From Gloeophyllum trabeum ATCC 11539 (lineage: Eukaryota; Basidiomycota; Agaricomycetes; Gloeophyllales; Gloeophyllaceae), in NCBI RefSeq assembly GCF_000344685.1, contig NW_006920416.1, positions 498,246-550,366 on the forward strand: a stretch of DNA of 52,121 nucleotides, given 5' to 3'. The number at the start of each line of letters is the position of its first letter. Position 1 is the stretch's first letter. Shown here one piece after another: positions 1 through 11,701 of this stretch. The notes beneath the pieces are model-generated. The model saw nothing but the letters and a program-made list of their open reading frames with translations. It made no database searches and had not been told where the DNA came from. A program made the position numbers and the translations under genes.

Positions 1-604
1 GTCATGTTGTGAAGGGCGGCTCAGAAGGACTGAATCTAAGTGGACGACCCAGAACAATATCAAAACGGTGCCGCGAAGCCTCAAACCTGGTCCAGTAATG
101 ATATTGTCTGTTACCCGGCCACCAGGTAGCACTCCGAGTGAGCGCAGGCGTCTCTATACAGGAAGGGGTTCTCGGGAGACTTAAACTAGGGCCGCCGGCA
201 AAACAACACTATACAACCATCCCGTTAGTGATCCCTCGGGCCTCTATGTCTACACTCGAGTGGGTAAATTACTGCAAGCACCTAACACCCAAGAAAACAG
301 AAATTAGTAGAAAATATGTATTACTAGATTCAATGGAAAAGCTTCGACTACATTCACAGTGGAGGAGCAGAATAAAAGGTTGCAAAGAGTACTTAAAAGG
401 GCCGTCACACCGCTGCACTGGCAAGGTATCCGGGGTCTTCAAACTGTAAGCACAACGTCAGCAACTCACAGCGCATTGGTCACGCGTGACTTAGACCTGG
501 CGGCTCTCGGCCACCGTACAAGTCTAAAGAAAACTGTGGTAGATTTCATCGCTGCAGATTCAAACGAATTAGTTAAACCTCCTTGGCAGTGTAGTAAGTG
601 CTTC

Positions 605-652
605 TTCGTTTCGTTGTCTCTTCGTTTCGTTGTCTCTTCGTTTCGTTGTCGC
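605..652. repeat. Tandem repeat, 3 x 16 bp
   Basis: Three adjacent copies of the 16-mer TTCGTTTCGTTGTCTC. The first two are identical and the third differs by one base near its end. It is read directly from the sequence. No function is implied. Confidence 0.95.
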
Positions 653-789
653 TAATCAAAGTTTATATTGATCTATTCTACCACTCCTACTTGCGCATCA
701 CATTGCGCTGTGTTGACGTGAAGCAAGAACCGCCCAATGCAGCTTGTGGTTGCATTGAATGAGCGACGGACTCCAGGCATCATCGCGGT

Positions 790-1104
790 GTCTCCATAGC
801 CAAGTCCATACAATTCATGCCTCTTTCCGCTCCTCTTGCAATGGTTATGATGTACGTGCCTTCATGTATCAAGTTCCGCTGCAATCGTGATCGCATGGTG
901 GATATTTGATGTTTTCCTTTGCGACGAGCCTGACGTATGCCAGACGATTCCGAGTCAGATAAAGCAACACCCAGCAATATGAGCGCTTATATGTGAGCTC
1001 GAGGATGTGCTTGAAGGCAGGACCACATAGGCGCAGCTTCAGGCAGTGGCCAATTGACGTTCGTCGGAAACAAGCGGAACGTGCGAAGCCACACTCGCGA
1101 GTAT
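790..1104 (-). repeat. Decayed promoter-like repeat, copy 1
   Basis: Read on the minus strand, this block matches 44480-44799 read on the plus strand. Shared stretches include GTGTGGCTTCGCACG-like upstream sequence, a CAATTGACGTTCG block, a TATA-like element, GGCATACGTCAGGCTC and GGCACGTACATCATAACCAT. Both copies end in a short frame encoding G-T-Y-I-I-T-I-A-R-G. I read this as a promoter plus the first codons of a gene, duplicated and then decayed. The gene family is not identified. Confidence 0.7.
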
Positions 1105-1987
1105 GCGTGAGCGCCTTTGACACGTACTTAGGATTACAGTGTTTTGCATACAAGTCCGGAAACTGCGTTTCGCGCGTTTCTGTTTGTCCCAGCCAAATAA
1201 TACCTTGTACGGTAACACCTGACCGAGGGCGCGACGGTCCTCGAGTCAGCCTATATCACTCCTGGGACACAAATGCCCGTCTCAAGGCTGAATAGCGCTC
1301 CGATCTGTATCTCTTCAGGATATCGAGCACGCAGAGGTCAAAATCCCCCAAGAACGACCCTCATACATGGATGTCGAAGCGTCCCGCCAACCAGTCAACG
1401 GCCCGCGCTACGGTGATCGACTACCCCATATAGGTTTGTTTGGCTGGCACAAACAACATTTCGCGAATCGCGGTTTCCGGACTTTTATGCAAAGCACTGT
1501 ATCATTGGAGCGAAGGATTATTATCGGATTATATCCAATTATATGCAGTGACGGAAATCTCCGACATATTTGCCTGTGGAATTCTCCAAGAGCCCGCTCC
1601 TTCTAGGTTGCCCCTTCTTAATCAACAGTCTACTACGCGATGACCTTCTGGTCATGTATAACATGCTACACGACCGACCGAGTCACTGAGCGACACTGAC
1701 AATCAGAAGCAAGTTGTCGGCTGAAATAATCAACCTCATCGTTTCGGCTGCAGCGTCAACTAAGGCAGCGGCTAGCCAATGCTGATATTATGGTCAGGTC
1801 CACGAGCAGATGGCAAAGCAAGTGCCATCTGCATGGTTAGCGACTCCGGGATGGGACTCCATGGGGTGAGGCTAATGAACAGGCGAGGTGGACAACAGGG
1901 ATAACTACTACTCTGTGACAACGTGGACCTCCGCTGAATAAATGTAGCACAACCAACCAGGGTACCTGTGTAGGCGCGGTGTAAATA

Positions 1988-4489
1988 TCAACGTAATGAG
2001 TAAGAAATCGCCAAGTGGACGCACGCAGCTTTCGGATACAGAGCGACCCGGTCTCCTTTCTTTGCCAGACGTACGAGAGGATGTCGATGATCGAAAGTCG
2101 TCCGATGAATTCTGGGTGTTGAGTCAGCGAAGCGGCAGCGGACCACTTCGCAACGGGTTGGTGCAACCATATGCCCTCTCCAAGGTCCGGGGGACAGCTT
2201 CTCCAGATCAACTTCCATTGTCTTCTGGCCTGATTCGAATGGCACATCGCGATGCAGCGCAACCTCGACCCAAGCCCATGCACCATCACGTGGATTCGCA
2301 GCTGTCAAGGTTATGTCAGGCATCTACTGGTAGGTGAATCAGACTCACTGGTGTTTTCGGCTCCTTGATCGTGACATCGCACTTCGAAGCTCAATCGTCT
2401 CAGTGGGCTCTCGTTTGCACCATCAATAGGCGGCGTCAGTAGGTAAATGGGATCTTGACCGACTCCGACCACGCCATACGCCTGCTTAGCAATCGGGACA
2501 AGCCTCCATCGTTCCGCAAGCCCGCTCGGAACCTCTTCTACCTCCGATAAGGCTTGACCAGAGAACATATCCCCTTCCCGCAATGTAGGATGTGCACCCG
2601 AGATCATCTCTAGCAGTTTGGTGGTGCTGGGTCGGGCCACAGGATTCGGATTCAGGCAGGGCTCGATGAGCTTCTGGAGGAGTGCCTGGCCATCAAATGG
2701 GGACTTCGCGTGTTTCTCTTGTAAAACACCCAGCATCGAAGACAACAAAAGTCCGTAGCTGTATATGTCTCCAGCTGGAGTCCCAAGCACAGATACATCT
2801 CCTAATTCAGGTGCTCGCCAGAAAAGGAGTGACCGCTGCAATGAAGTCTCTGAATCTGTATCGCTTGCCACAAGCTCGGAGAGACGGATGCCGGTACATA
2901 TTAATTTCACAGCGCCTTGCAGCTCCACGCAAACGGTTGCCTGGGGAAATATGTTCAATACGTTACTACGAATATACATAGGGTCTTACGGGACGAAGCC
3001 CTCCGTGTGCAACTGGGGGATCCCGATTGTGAAGATAATCCAAACCACGCGTGATTTTCGACACCTACGATCGCGAAACATGAGCAATACGTGACATGGC
3101 ACGTCGCGCTGTACCAACCAATCTAATATAATCAGGTGCTCCACAGCTCCGTAAGAAGTCCAATATGTTGACCGGCATATAGGGAAGCAGGATGAAGGGA
3201 GGGGTGTCGGTCAAGGAAGCACCCAGTAAACCTCCAGAATGACATCGTTAGGGCAATGTGCTTATGCTATACTGTGAGACCGAATCACCTTGAATACGGG
3301 TCGAGCGCAAGGTTTTCCAGGACTGGAGGGTGTCCTGAATCCGAAACGGTCCGTCAAGGAAGAATGGCGGACATTACCTTCACGGCTTCCAGCACGGCCT
3401 TAGAACCGAAAAGCATCAGTGGTATTCTCTCACAGCTGAGGTATGGATAACCCACGTCTGAGCTTTTAAGCTCTAATATTCCCGTGTTACTTCCTAACCA
3501 CCTTCCCACCCGAATAGTCGACGTCACATCATTACCAAGCAAGAAACCCCTCTCAACCTCGAAACTGGTCACTGTCCAGCTCCTGATTTTTATCTTCTCT
3601 CCGTGCATCTGGGCGCGGAGTCGCTTGACACCTGCTTTCAGGAAGTCCAACTCCTCTGGCCGAAGCTGAATGGCGCCGGTTTCCTGTCGCTCGAGTACAG
3701 CTTGCATAGCGGTTACCATATGCCTTGGGTCAGCCTGCATGGCTGCCAACAGTTCATCCAAGAAGCTCGTTGATGCAATAGCGGAACGCAGCATGTTCAG
3801 CTTTTCAGACGTATCCTGTGCGATTGCAAGTTGCTGTGCGGCTGCGGCATTCTGCTGGCTCTGCTGTGAATTGATCAAAGACCATAAATCGTCCAATTTC
3901 TTGTTAGCCGTGAGCAACGCAGCGTTTTGAAACCCGAGGCAAGCCGTCCAGATATGCCTCTCGTGCTCCTCAATCTTGAGCTTCAGATCGGTTGAGTTCA
4001 GGACGGCGCGGAGAAACGGTTTCCGATGTTCTGACAAGATGAAACGGAGGACATTCTCCAAGGTTCTTTGACGGCGCAGTAAGGCTCAGGAAAATCAAGA
4101 CGATTGGGCAATGAGGAGATACCTTACGAGGGGCTCGACCGCCTGCTGCAGGGCGTCATCCGCGTAATTTTGCGGTACCTTCAGGGAGCTCAACGTTTCA
4201 CACACGCGCTGGAACAGGAGGCGGACTTGGTGCCTGTTTTGGTTCGTCTAGGACAGTGTCCTATATTCTTTAGCAATGCGAAGTGCCGTCCCTCGCCAAT
4301 TCGTACCTGCTGGACAGCGTTCCATATCTCGGTCACCAAGCCAATTACGGCGGACGATACCGGATCTGGTATTGCCTGAAGCGTCTACAGGCGAGTGACT
4401 CCGTGCAGGATTTGCCAAGCCTAAGCAGGTATGTCATGCGAACATACCTTGATAGTCAGGTTGAATACAGTCGCCAAGGTCGATGACAT
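1988..4489 (-). CDS. MLKL-like pseudokinase protein (four-helix N-terminal domain)
   Basis: Nine exons: 4489-4448, 4384-4307, 4247-4123, 4065-3378, 3334-3289, 3231-3119, 3064-2990, 2940-2349, 2301-1988. They give 690 residues with phases agreeing at every junction. Residues 1 to about 150 are helical and resemble the N-terminal bundle of MLKL-like fungal proteins, followed by a long helical linker with Q/A-rich stretches. From about 244 comes a kinase-like domain. Its glycine loop is degenerate (G-N-D-V-T-S-T-I-R-V-G), the catalytic loop reads H-G-G-L-R-P (384-389) with no catalytic Asp, and C-T-G (404-406) stands where DFG is expected. The R-A-P-E motif remains. Residues about 560-690 form a beta-rich C-terminal domain also seen in other basidiomycete kinase-like proteins. 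In animals and plants such proteins permeabilise membranes during cell death. That role here is inference, and the MLKL assignment rests on remembered family patterns. The gene looks intact. Confidence 0.75.
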
Positions 4490-5400
4490 CCTGAACACTC
4501 CAGCGTAGGTAGAAGCCTGACGTTATTGAAGGAGCAAGGAGAAAGATGAGGCTGGCGGTCCTACTAGTTACGACGGAATTTAGGTTAGCACTGGAGTAGC
4601 TCAATGACCGATGTCTCCACCGAATGAGCGCTAACATAGATCTCGTGCACAGTGTTGAATAAACCCCGAGAATTGCCAGAGCGCTTGTGGCGCGCAGGTC
4701 GGACGACGTATGATCAGACACAATAACGATACTCCGAGTTACTCTCACCTGCGTGTCACCACATTCCCTCCCATTTCTAAAGAAAGACCTTCAAGAAGCG
4801 AAGGGAAATCTAAATCTGCAGGGACTTTTCTCACGTCAGCGCAGTTGGATAGCCATCATCAACAAATCATCTCTATTTCTTTGGCGATTAGGTCACGATG
4901 TCGCGTTATCCTGATGAAGTATAGGCACCGTGCAAACGAGAAGCTGGATTCAAACAAATTCGATGTCCCAAGATCCGAAATACCCTTCAGGGCAGCTGAA
5001 GTGGATTTTAATCAGCATTCGGGCATGCAGAAACAACACCACGAAGGACGACCATTACTTACATGATCTTATTCATGCAGCATTATCCAGGACGACTTGC
5101 ATAGGCTGTTTAGCACATTTAAGGCAGACAACACTTGTGGGCGAGAGTAAACTGTGCGGAAACGTGAACTGATTACCTGCCGGATGCTTCCTCGGACGTT
5201 CTTGTCTGTGTAGGCTCGAAGCCCACGTATGCATCATGACTTGAGCAAACGCGGATTGTCTATGATAGACGTGGCTCGTAGCAGCATCGGTGAGCGTGAC
5301 TGAGTTTATATAACTTGGTTTAGTAAAGAATGACTGGTGATTACAGCAGACTACTCCTGCGTATAAAGGGAGTCTCAAGTCCCCTTCACACTGAAGCATA
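4490..5400. other. Intergenic, no gene recognised
   Basis: This lies between the start of the MLKL-like gene and the 3' end of the beta-glucosidase gene, both on the minus strand, so it should hold the former's promoter and the latter's 3' region. Short open frames occur on both strands without family signal. The 80 bases after the beta-glucosidase stop show weak similarity to the region after the second GH3 copy, for example a shared CAGTCATT block. Confidence 0.5.
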
Positions 5401-8400
5401 TCACTGAGATGCAATCTGACCAGAGAGACGGTGATCCCTGCTACTAGCACCTACAGTGATGCCAAAGGAACCTTGTGGAACCTCCCACTTCTGTGTCTCC
5501 GCGTTCCAGAAGGACAGATCGTAACGAGACAAAGAGAGTGTAACTTGTGTGGATTCGCCCGGTGAAAGGAAGATCGAGTCAAAACCTTTCAGAAGATACG
5601 GCGGCTCGTTCGAAGAGGAGGGCATGGAAATGTATAATTGCGGAATCTGTGACAACTCAGATACCATGCACAGTAGCAGTAGTGGAACTGACCTCGTGCC
5701 CCGCGACAGTGCCATTGTTTGTAAGGGTGAAGGTCACGGATGCAGCCGTCTCGTGAAGTCTGTACTCTCCAGGTGAGATATGGAATAGCAAACCAATAAA
5801 CCGACACGTACGCTGCATCGAGCGAGGCACCCACGACGGTCGCATCATAGTTTGACCCAGATGTTAGCGAGCCGTTGACACTCAGGCCTGAGTAATCAAA
5901 CGTTGTGTACGATAGTCCGAATCCGAATTCATACCGAGGGGCGATGTTGGCCTATGATGGTACGTTAGCTGAAGATAGAGGGCCCTCTTGAATTGCGGCA
6001 CTCACAGCGTCGAAATGACGATAGTCGATGAACAAGCCTTCATTGTATGAAATCTGGATGGTCGACAAGGAAATATCGAAGTCTACTTGGGCAGGGTAGT
6101 CGCTCTGGTTCTTGGCAATGGTGTAGGGTAGCCGTCCACTAAGGTGGAGCTGTTTAGTTATTGCACCCAGAGGCACTTACTAGACTTGCCTCGGGTTGTA
6201 ATCACCCCATAGTACGTCCACAAGCGCATTTCCTACTCTCATGAACAAATAATGTTGTCCACTGTCTGCTCATTGTACGTACCTGCTTCTTGGCCAGGCA
6301 GACCGCTCCAAACCTAGGATCGAGTAACTCAGTAGGCCAGTGTCATTCGCACGCATCAGATCACAACTCACGAGACCCGTCACTGACAGTCCATCGGCAA
6401 GTTAGAGGACTACCCCTCACGACCATAGGCGATGTCTCTTACCGTTAGGGTGATCAATCCACGCTTCGACGAGAATTGGCCCGACGGTGTTGACAACGAC
6501 GATCGTGTTATTGTTCACGCTAGCGACCGCGTTGACCAAATCATCCTGGCCTCCCCATCAGACTCAACTTCCGCCAACTCCTAGGAAAGGACTCACCCCG
6601 TTATGCCAGGCGTTCAAGTTATTGCGATCACCATCAGTGCCTTCGACAATGTACCCCAGTTCGCCGCTATCAGCCGTGATGAAGACAAGCGCAACAGACG
6701 CGCCGGCGGCGGCTTTGGCAGCGGCCTTCAGGTCGCTGTCGCTCAGCGAGGAGACGACGGTCGTGTTGGTCTCCTTCGACCGGTTAGTGATTGCATCCAC
6801 GGGCTGACGGACACACATTCGGAAAAAGTCTGTTGGAGCTTATCTCAGACTCACGGCGATCAAATATGGGTAGTTGGCGGTCCTTGTTGCAAGGGCTGTA
6901 AATCATTATTCTTTTTCAGGCCCAGGCGTACGCTTACCCGCTACCCCAGCCCATGCCCAGGACACCCTTGTCGCACGACCGGTCGGCGCAGCTAAAAGGT
7001 GACACCTGCCTGAGCATGACTATACGACTATAAATCGAAGAGACACTTACGCATTTGGTCCAGAAGGGTTCGACCCCGCTCCATCCCCTTCATCGCAGTA
7101 AGCAACCCCACCGCCTTCACTCAGATACAGCTACAACACGTACCTATAATCGCGATTGACCTCGGCGACTTGAGCGGCAGCATGCCCTTGTCGTTCTTCA
7201 GCAGAACGGTGGCGGCGGCGTCGATGGTCCTTATCAAGCTACTCCAACAAACACGAGTTCATGACGAGAGCGTATCTCCCACATTACACGAAGACCGACC
7301 TGGCGTGGTCCCCTTGGACGTCAGGCCCGCTGGAGCCAATATTCGTTTCGGGGAAGCCCTGGTCCTGGCCAAGGAGATACCTGCACACATGTTAATGCCG
7401 CATTCTGTCACGTAATATTGGATGTGCGGACCACCCGGCCAAGACACGCGTCGCCATTTCCTGCATCTCGTTATCAGTAATAGCAGCAAATATGGCACGA
7501 GAGTTGACCGACATCGACGACCGACTCGTTGACGCTCCCTAAGTCCACGGCGAGCACCAGAGAGTCTCCGAACCAGCTACGTATCCAGGATCAGATATCC
7601 CGCGTAGCAACATTACGGAGGGTCGTCACCTGATTCCACCGCCAGGGATGACGTCGCCGGGCATGGTAACCTACCACCTGCATGAGCACCCACATCGAGA
7701 CAAACCCCGCTGCGCCACTCACGTCGAGCCCGTGGTTTGCAGCGTCCGCGGTAGAGTGCGTCGCGTACCAGTCTGCATAGTCCGCCCGTAAGTCATAGTC
7801 CACCGCACGAGATGGATCAGCGTTGCTGACCTGACATAACATCTGGACCGGGCGCCATGTATCAGAATCAGAGACTCAACGGGAGCAGTGGGGGAGGGAG
7901 GGATACGCACATCCGCGGAAGCCGAGCTCGCCCTTGAGGTATCCGTGCAGCGTCGCGTTGTTCTCGCATGCGTACGTGTCGTTCACTGTAGTGTAGTCTT
8001 TCAGCCTCCCGTGCTTTCAGGCTCGCGCAACGACGCTACTGGCCTTGATCTTCGGGTACAGCAAAGAGTGTTAGCGACCGTACACTGTGAGTGTTAGGGG
8101 AGACTTACTGTAGCTGCACATCACCGCTGCCACGTTCGCCTGGATGCTGCGGAGGAACTACAGGTCGGTGCAGGTTGAGCGAGGCTGTCTCGATGAAAGG
8201 TGGGTTGGACGCACGGGGTGGAGGTACAGTTCGTGTTGCTTGCACACTCGTTAGCCAGCCTTGTCTTCTCGAATTCAGGGACGATTTAGCACTCACCGTC
8301 CTGCATAACACGACATCCTCGTCAGCAATACAGCCGGACCATCGTAGGATTGAAAATTACCTGTCATCCACGTTCGACGAACTGAAAGCACGCGAGCGTT

Positions 8401-9577
8401 CCTGCTCACTAGTGAGACATACATCAGTCTCACTTTGATGAATGGTACACAAAACCGTACTTGTTGAGAAAATGCTTCGCAACGGCCTGCACGCCCTGCG
8501 ACTGGATACCCAGGACGCTCTGGTACGCGCCCTCCCCGGTAAGGTAGGGGTCCGCGCCAAAGCTACGCCACTATCAGCGCATGCTCTCGATTCACAACGT
8601 GATACTGGCATACGTACCCTTCCCATGCACGGCCGGATGCAGGGAGGCGCATCAAGTTCCTGTTGTGCGTCAGGAATGTCTGCTCAATACAGCGCGTATA
8701 CCCAGCGCCGGGGTCGACGAGGAAGGGAAACCTACATGTACGGGCCGAGCTGGACGTTTATGCCTTTCCCGCGGAACTCTGCCCCCATCGCCGCCCCGCG
8801 CTGGTACATCAATGTGCGGTTGAATCTAGCATACATATTTTACGCCGAATCAGCATTCTTTCTGAGTAAGAGTAAGGATTGGGGACTGGGGACTGGACTG
8901 ACGTGGCGGCCGCATTGATACCGCTAAAAGAGGAGACCCATGGTCAGGATACAGCAAAATAAACGGGGTACATGCGTCACGTACGCAGGAAACGCCGAGT
9001 TTCCCTGGGTGTTCCGCACGCCGAGAGCGCTATCTGCGTCTACTCAGTCCAAGTCTCCACACCCTACAGCGTGGCGCGCACCTTGCAGACATATCCCAGG
9101 GAAATTGATTGAGTCGATAGACCCGATGTTGCCCGTGCAAGTACCTATTTCCAGTCAATCTAAGCTGAGCCGACTTATACGTACGGCGCGCTGACGCACT
9201 TGTAAAGTAGCCCTTGCCTATGTGACAGAATGAGATAGACTAGTACTCAGTAGGACGCAGACTGACCGGTAGTGAGCACGACTTTCTCCTTCAGAGTGAG
9301 ATTGGCGACGGCTGCTTCAGCCTGGGCAAGTCTACTCAGGCTGAGGGTCAGGCATGAGTGTAATCATATAGGCGCACCTTCGTATATGCCGCGTCCCACT
9401 CCTGCGAAGCCGCTGTCCCAGCCCATAAGTGATATCCCTCGCCTTCCATTTCATATTCACTCTATAAACTCCACATCAATATACTGAAGCTCAGAACGAC
9501 CAGGACCACTCACCACGCTGAGCCGTTACAAATGGTAAAAGAGCGACGAGAATTAACGAGAAAGCAGAAGTCCTCAT
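5401..9577 (-). CDS. Secreted GH3 beta-glucosidase, 35 exons
   Basis: Exons: 9577-9514, 9412-9378, 9321-9267, 9217-9200, 9144-9082, 9033-8985, 8923-8903, 8825-8736, 8659-8618, 8562-8461, 8408-8361, 8300-8297, 8238-8215, 8157-8109, 8049-8044, 7985-7911, 7842-7831, 7772-7723, 7670-7630, 7576-7513, 7460-7432, 7380-7300, 7238-7144, 7087-7051, 6991-6938, 6882-6855, 6803-6597, 6545-6443, 6382-6372, 6313-6283, 6232-6190, 6138-6006, 5951-5812, 5759-5693, 5646-5401. Total 2217 bases, 738 residues, typical for fungal GH3. A signal peptide (M-R-T-S-A-F-S-L-I-L...T-A-Q-R) begins it. The GH3 N-terminal domain carries V-M-S-D-W, with D253 the expected nucleophile. The second domain has A-D-S-G-E, with E460 the likely acid/base. 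A fibronectin-III-like domain ends it. It should release glucose from cellobiose outside the cell. No break was found. Introns average about 58 bases, and two start with GC (8043 and 6189). Confidence 0.9.
8044..8049 (-). other. 6-nt microexon of the GH3 gene (exon 15)
   Basis: ATCAAG between acceptor CGAAG and a GC donor (GCCAGT) supplies the Q of C-S-Y-N-Q-V-N and split parts of its neighbours. The decayed GH3 copy has ACCAAG followed by GCGAGT at the equivalent place, so the arrangement predates the duplication. Confidence 0.65.
8297..8300 (-). other. 4-nt microexon of the GH3 gene (exon 12)
   Basis: The four bases GACG lie between an intron ending TATGCAG and one beginning GTGAGT. They complete the conserved D-D-R-T-Q-H-E-L-Y motif. 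Without them Thr is lost and the frame breaks. Confidence 0.75.
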
Positions 9578-9654
9578 CTTTCAGAAGGCGGAAGGGTATG
9601 GAGAAGAACGAAAGGAGCGAAAGGAGGACAACGACAGCGGCTGACGACCACCGC

Positions 9655-9665
9655 TATAAGTATAT
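9655..9665 (-). promoter_or_regulatory. TATA-like element upstream of GH3 gene
   Basis: On the minus strand this reads TATACTTATAG, about 80 bases before the start codon at 9577. Spacing fits a TATA box with a short leader. There is no other support. Confidence 0.4.
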
Positions 9666-10763
9666 TGCTTCGCAGAACACACAGACGCCCGTGATAGTAA
9701 TACGCCCCCTTCTGGTCAGTCGGATACCGTCGAGAGCGCAAAGATGCGTCAACCAACAATCATGTGCGCAATTTACCCAGCAACGAAGCGCTTCCACCAC
9801 GCAAACCGGGCATTCTCTCGTTTCCGACTTACGGCTCCTGACGACAAGTCTCCCGCAACGACACGTACAGCGTCTGGTCGCGAAAAGCTTTCGAGACGTG
9901 GGACGGACGCGGATTGATATGCATAATTCAGTGGGCCCCGAGTCAAGGATTCGAAGAGTTGTTACCATCGCTGGGATGGAAACGCGTGACGTCACGCGTT
10001 TATGAGGGGTACGCGCAGACCCCGCGCTCAGAATTTAGGATTCCTGTCCGACGGGACGCATCAGCGGGGCCCGTACAACGTAACCGCGAAGGCCGTCGCG
10101 TAGTAAAATGCGGGGAAAGGGAGGGAGGCGCAGCGGCAGGTGTAATGTGCAAAGGCGCTGAGACTTCGCCAGGGCATTCGGTGGTAATCCAAGAGGGGGT
10201 ATCTCAAATATAGCGCGGCGCGGACCCGCAGAGAAGTCTGAGGGGGATTGAGCGTGGAAGCGTCTGGATTTGTAAAGTCACAACCGCCCCAGAGGCACTT
10301 CAGATTGGTTATAATGCTGTTACCAGCTACCAGCTTCGCGGTGTGGAAGTCTATGAGAGGAGTACCCCGCCGATGCAGAGCACGCTGGAGCTCAGGGGCC
10401 TCTCATCTTCTGTAAACGGACCTGATAATACGCCTGAGACTCGGTCGCACCAATCAATGCAACTCCAGAGACGAGGTATACCAGTAAGTCGACTGTGCCT
10501 TACGTGGAGACCTGAGTATCACACTGGAACTCGGTCATATCAACCCAAAAGACAGGTTTACCCCCCTATGCCTTGCACGAGAACCTATATAGCACCGCGG
10601 CTTGCTTTCACAGAAATCAGCCCGCACCAAACCCATAAGACGAAGATATACCAAATAATCCATATTAAGGGATATGTATAAACCGGCGGCACGCCTATCC
10701 CATCTAAACATATCTACGATACTTTCTGGCACCGAAACAAATGCAGGTGCATGCACACATGTG
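9666..10763. other. Intergenic, no gene recognised
   Basis: Upstream region of the GH3 gene and 3' flank of RER1. Open frames exist on both strands near 9700-10200 but carry no recognisable domain, signal peptide or consistent splice chain. Confidence 0.5.
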
Positions 10764-11701
10764 TCATGACTTGTGCCCCCCGTAGCGCGCCTTCCGCCCG
10801 ATATCGAAGGGGATATATTTGTACTTGATCATATGTCTGGAGCAAAGAGGCAGGTAGGGTCAGCGTTCCGGGAGAAAAGGGCATGCTAGGCAAGCGGAAA
10901 AGATAGGAACTCACTGAATCTGTCTGCGCATAGTGAGGAAGAAGAGCACACAGAAGTACATAACCAAAATCGGCCAGTAGACGGGCACGTCGAACACCTC
11001 CGACACCGTGCAAAACAGCGCGATCAGCGTCGCCCTCGTCGCGCTTAACCTACATGATTAACGCCCCACCCACACCTAATCAACACAACCGCAACTTCAG
11101 TGAAGGCTGAACTCCAGACTGACCAGAACTGCCACTCGGGCAGCCGCCTGACGAACGGGCGGAACTCGTCGTCGCGCGCGCTGGGCAGCGCGCTCCGCCC
11201 GTCCTCGCCGCCCTCCTCAATCTCGTCCGCCATGAGGTCGTCCTGCAGGGACGGGTCGAATTTCGGCTGAAGGAAGGCGAGGAGGAGGTTGAGGAGGTAG
11301 ATGGCGTGAGCGTCTTCGGGACATTACTAAGTCAGGGACTATGTTTCCGGACCAGGGATAGGGAGAGGGGCTCACAGCATACTAGATCGAATGGGAGCTC
11401 TCAGAATTCAATATGGCTGATTGCAAGCGCAACGGACGCACCGATATACCACTAAACCAGGGTAACCCCGCCGGACATAGATTAGACAGCCATCCCTTGC
11501 GAAACAAACAAGCACACTCACCCCCTGCGACAACACTATCCTCAGCGCAAACAGCGCCAGCAACCCCGCCGTCCCCAGCCACCTATACATCACAAACGGC
11601 GTGATCCTATCCAGCAGCTGCTGGTACTGCCGCTGCAGCCGCGCGACGTGCTGCATGACGGGTTCCAGGGGCCCACTTGAGGGCTGCTCGCTCTCCATCA
11701 T
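10764..11701 (-). CDS. RER1: RER1, Golgi-to-ER retrieval receptor
   Basis: Six exons: 11701-11522, 11451-11442, 11381-11376, 11313-11124, 11049-10915, 10836-10764. They give 197 residues, the usual length for RER1. Hallmarks are [11 protein letters not shown] near residue 35, [24 protein letters not shown] and Y-W-P-I-L-V-M-Y-F, ending [13 protein letters not shown]1 is a four-pass membrane protein of the early Golgi that returns ER membrane proteins via COPI. Exons 2 and 3 are only 10 and 6 bases (TGGTATATCG and TATGCT) but are required to restore the invariant W-Y-I-V-C-Y motif. Two adjacent ATGs open the frame and the first was chosen. The gene is divergent from the acetyltransferase at 12138. 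Confidence 0.92.

Larger units (their letters stand above)
1..1987. other. No gene recognised at left edge
   Basis: About 2 kb downstream of the MLKL-like gene. Open frames here are short, overlap on both strands and show no family resemblance or convincing splice chain. The stretch contains a short tandem repeat (605-652) and a promoter-like repeat (790-1104), listed separately. A short intron-rich gene could have been missed. Confidence 0.5.

Noticed and set aside
1837..2337. Alternative frames over the 3' end of the MLKL-like gene
   Set aside because: They conflict with the spliced frame, which continues the kinase-like protein into a recognisable C-terminal domain.
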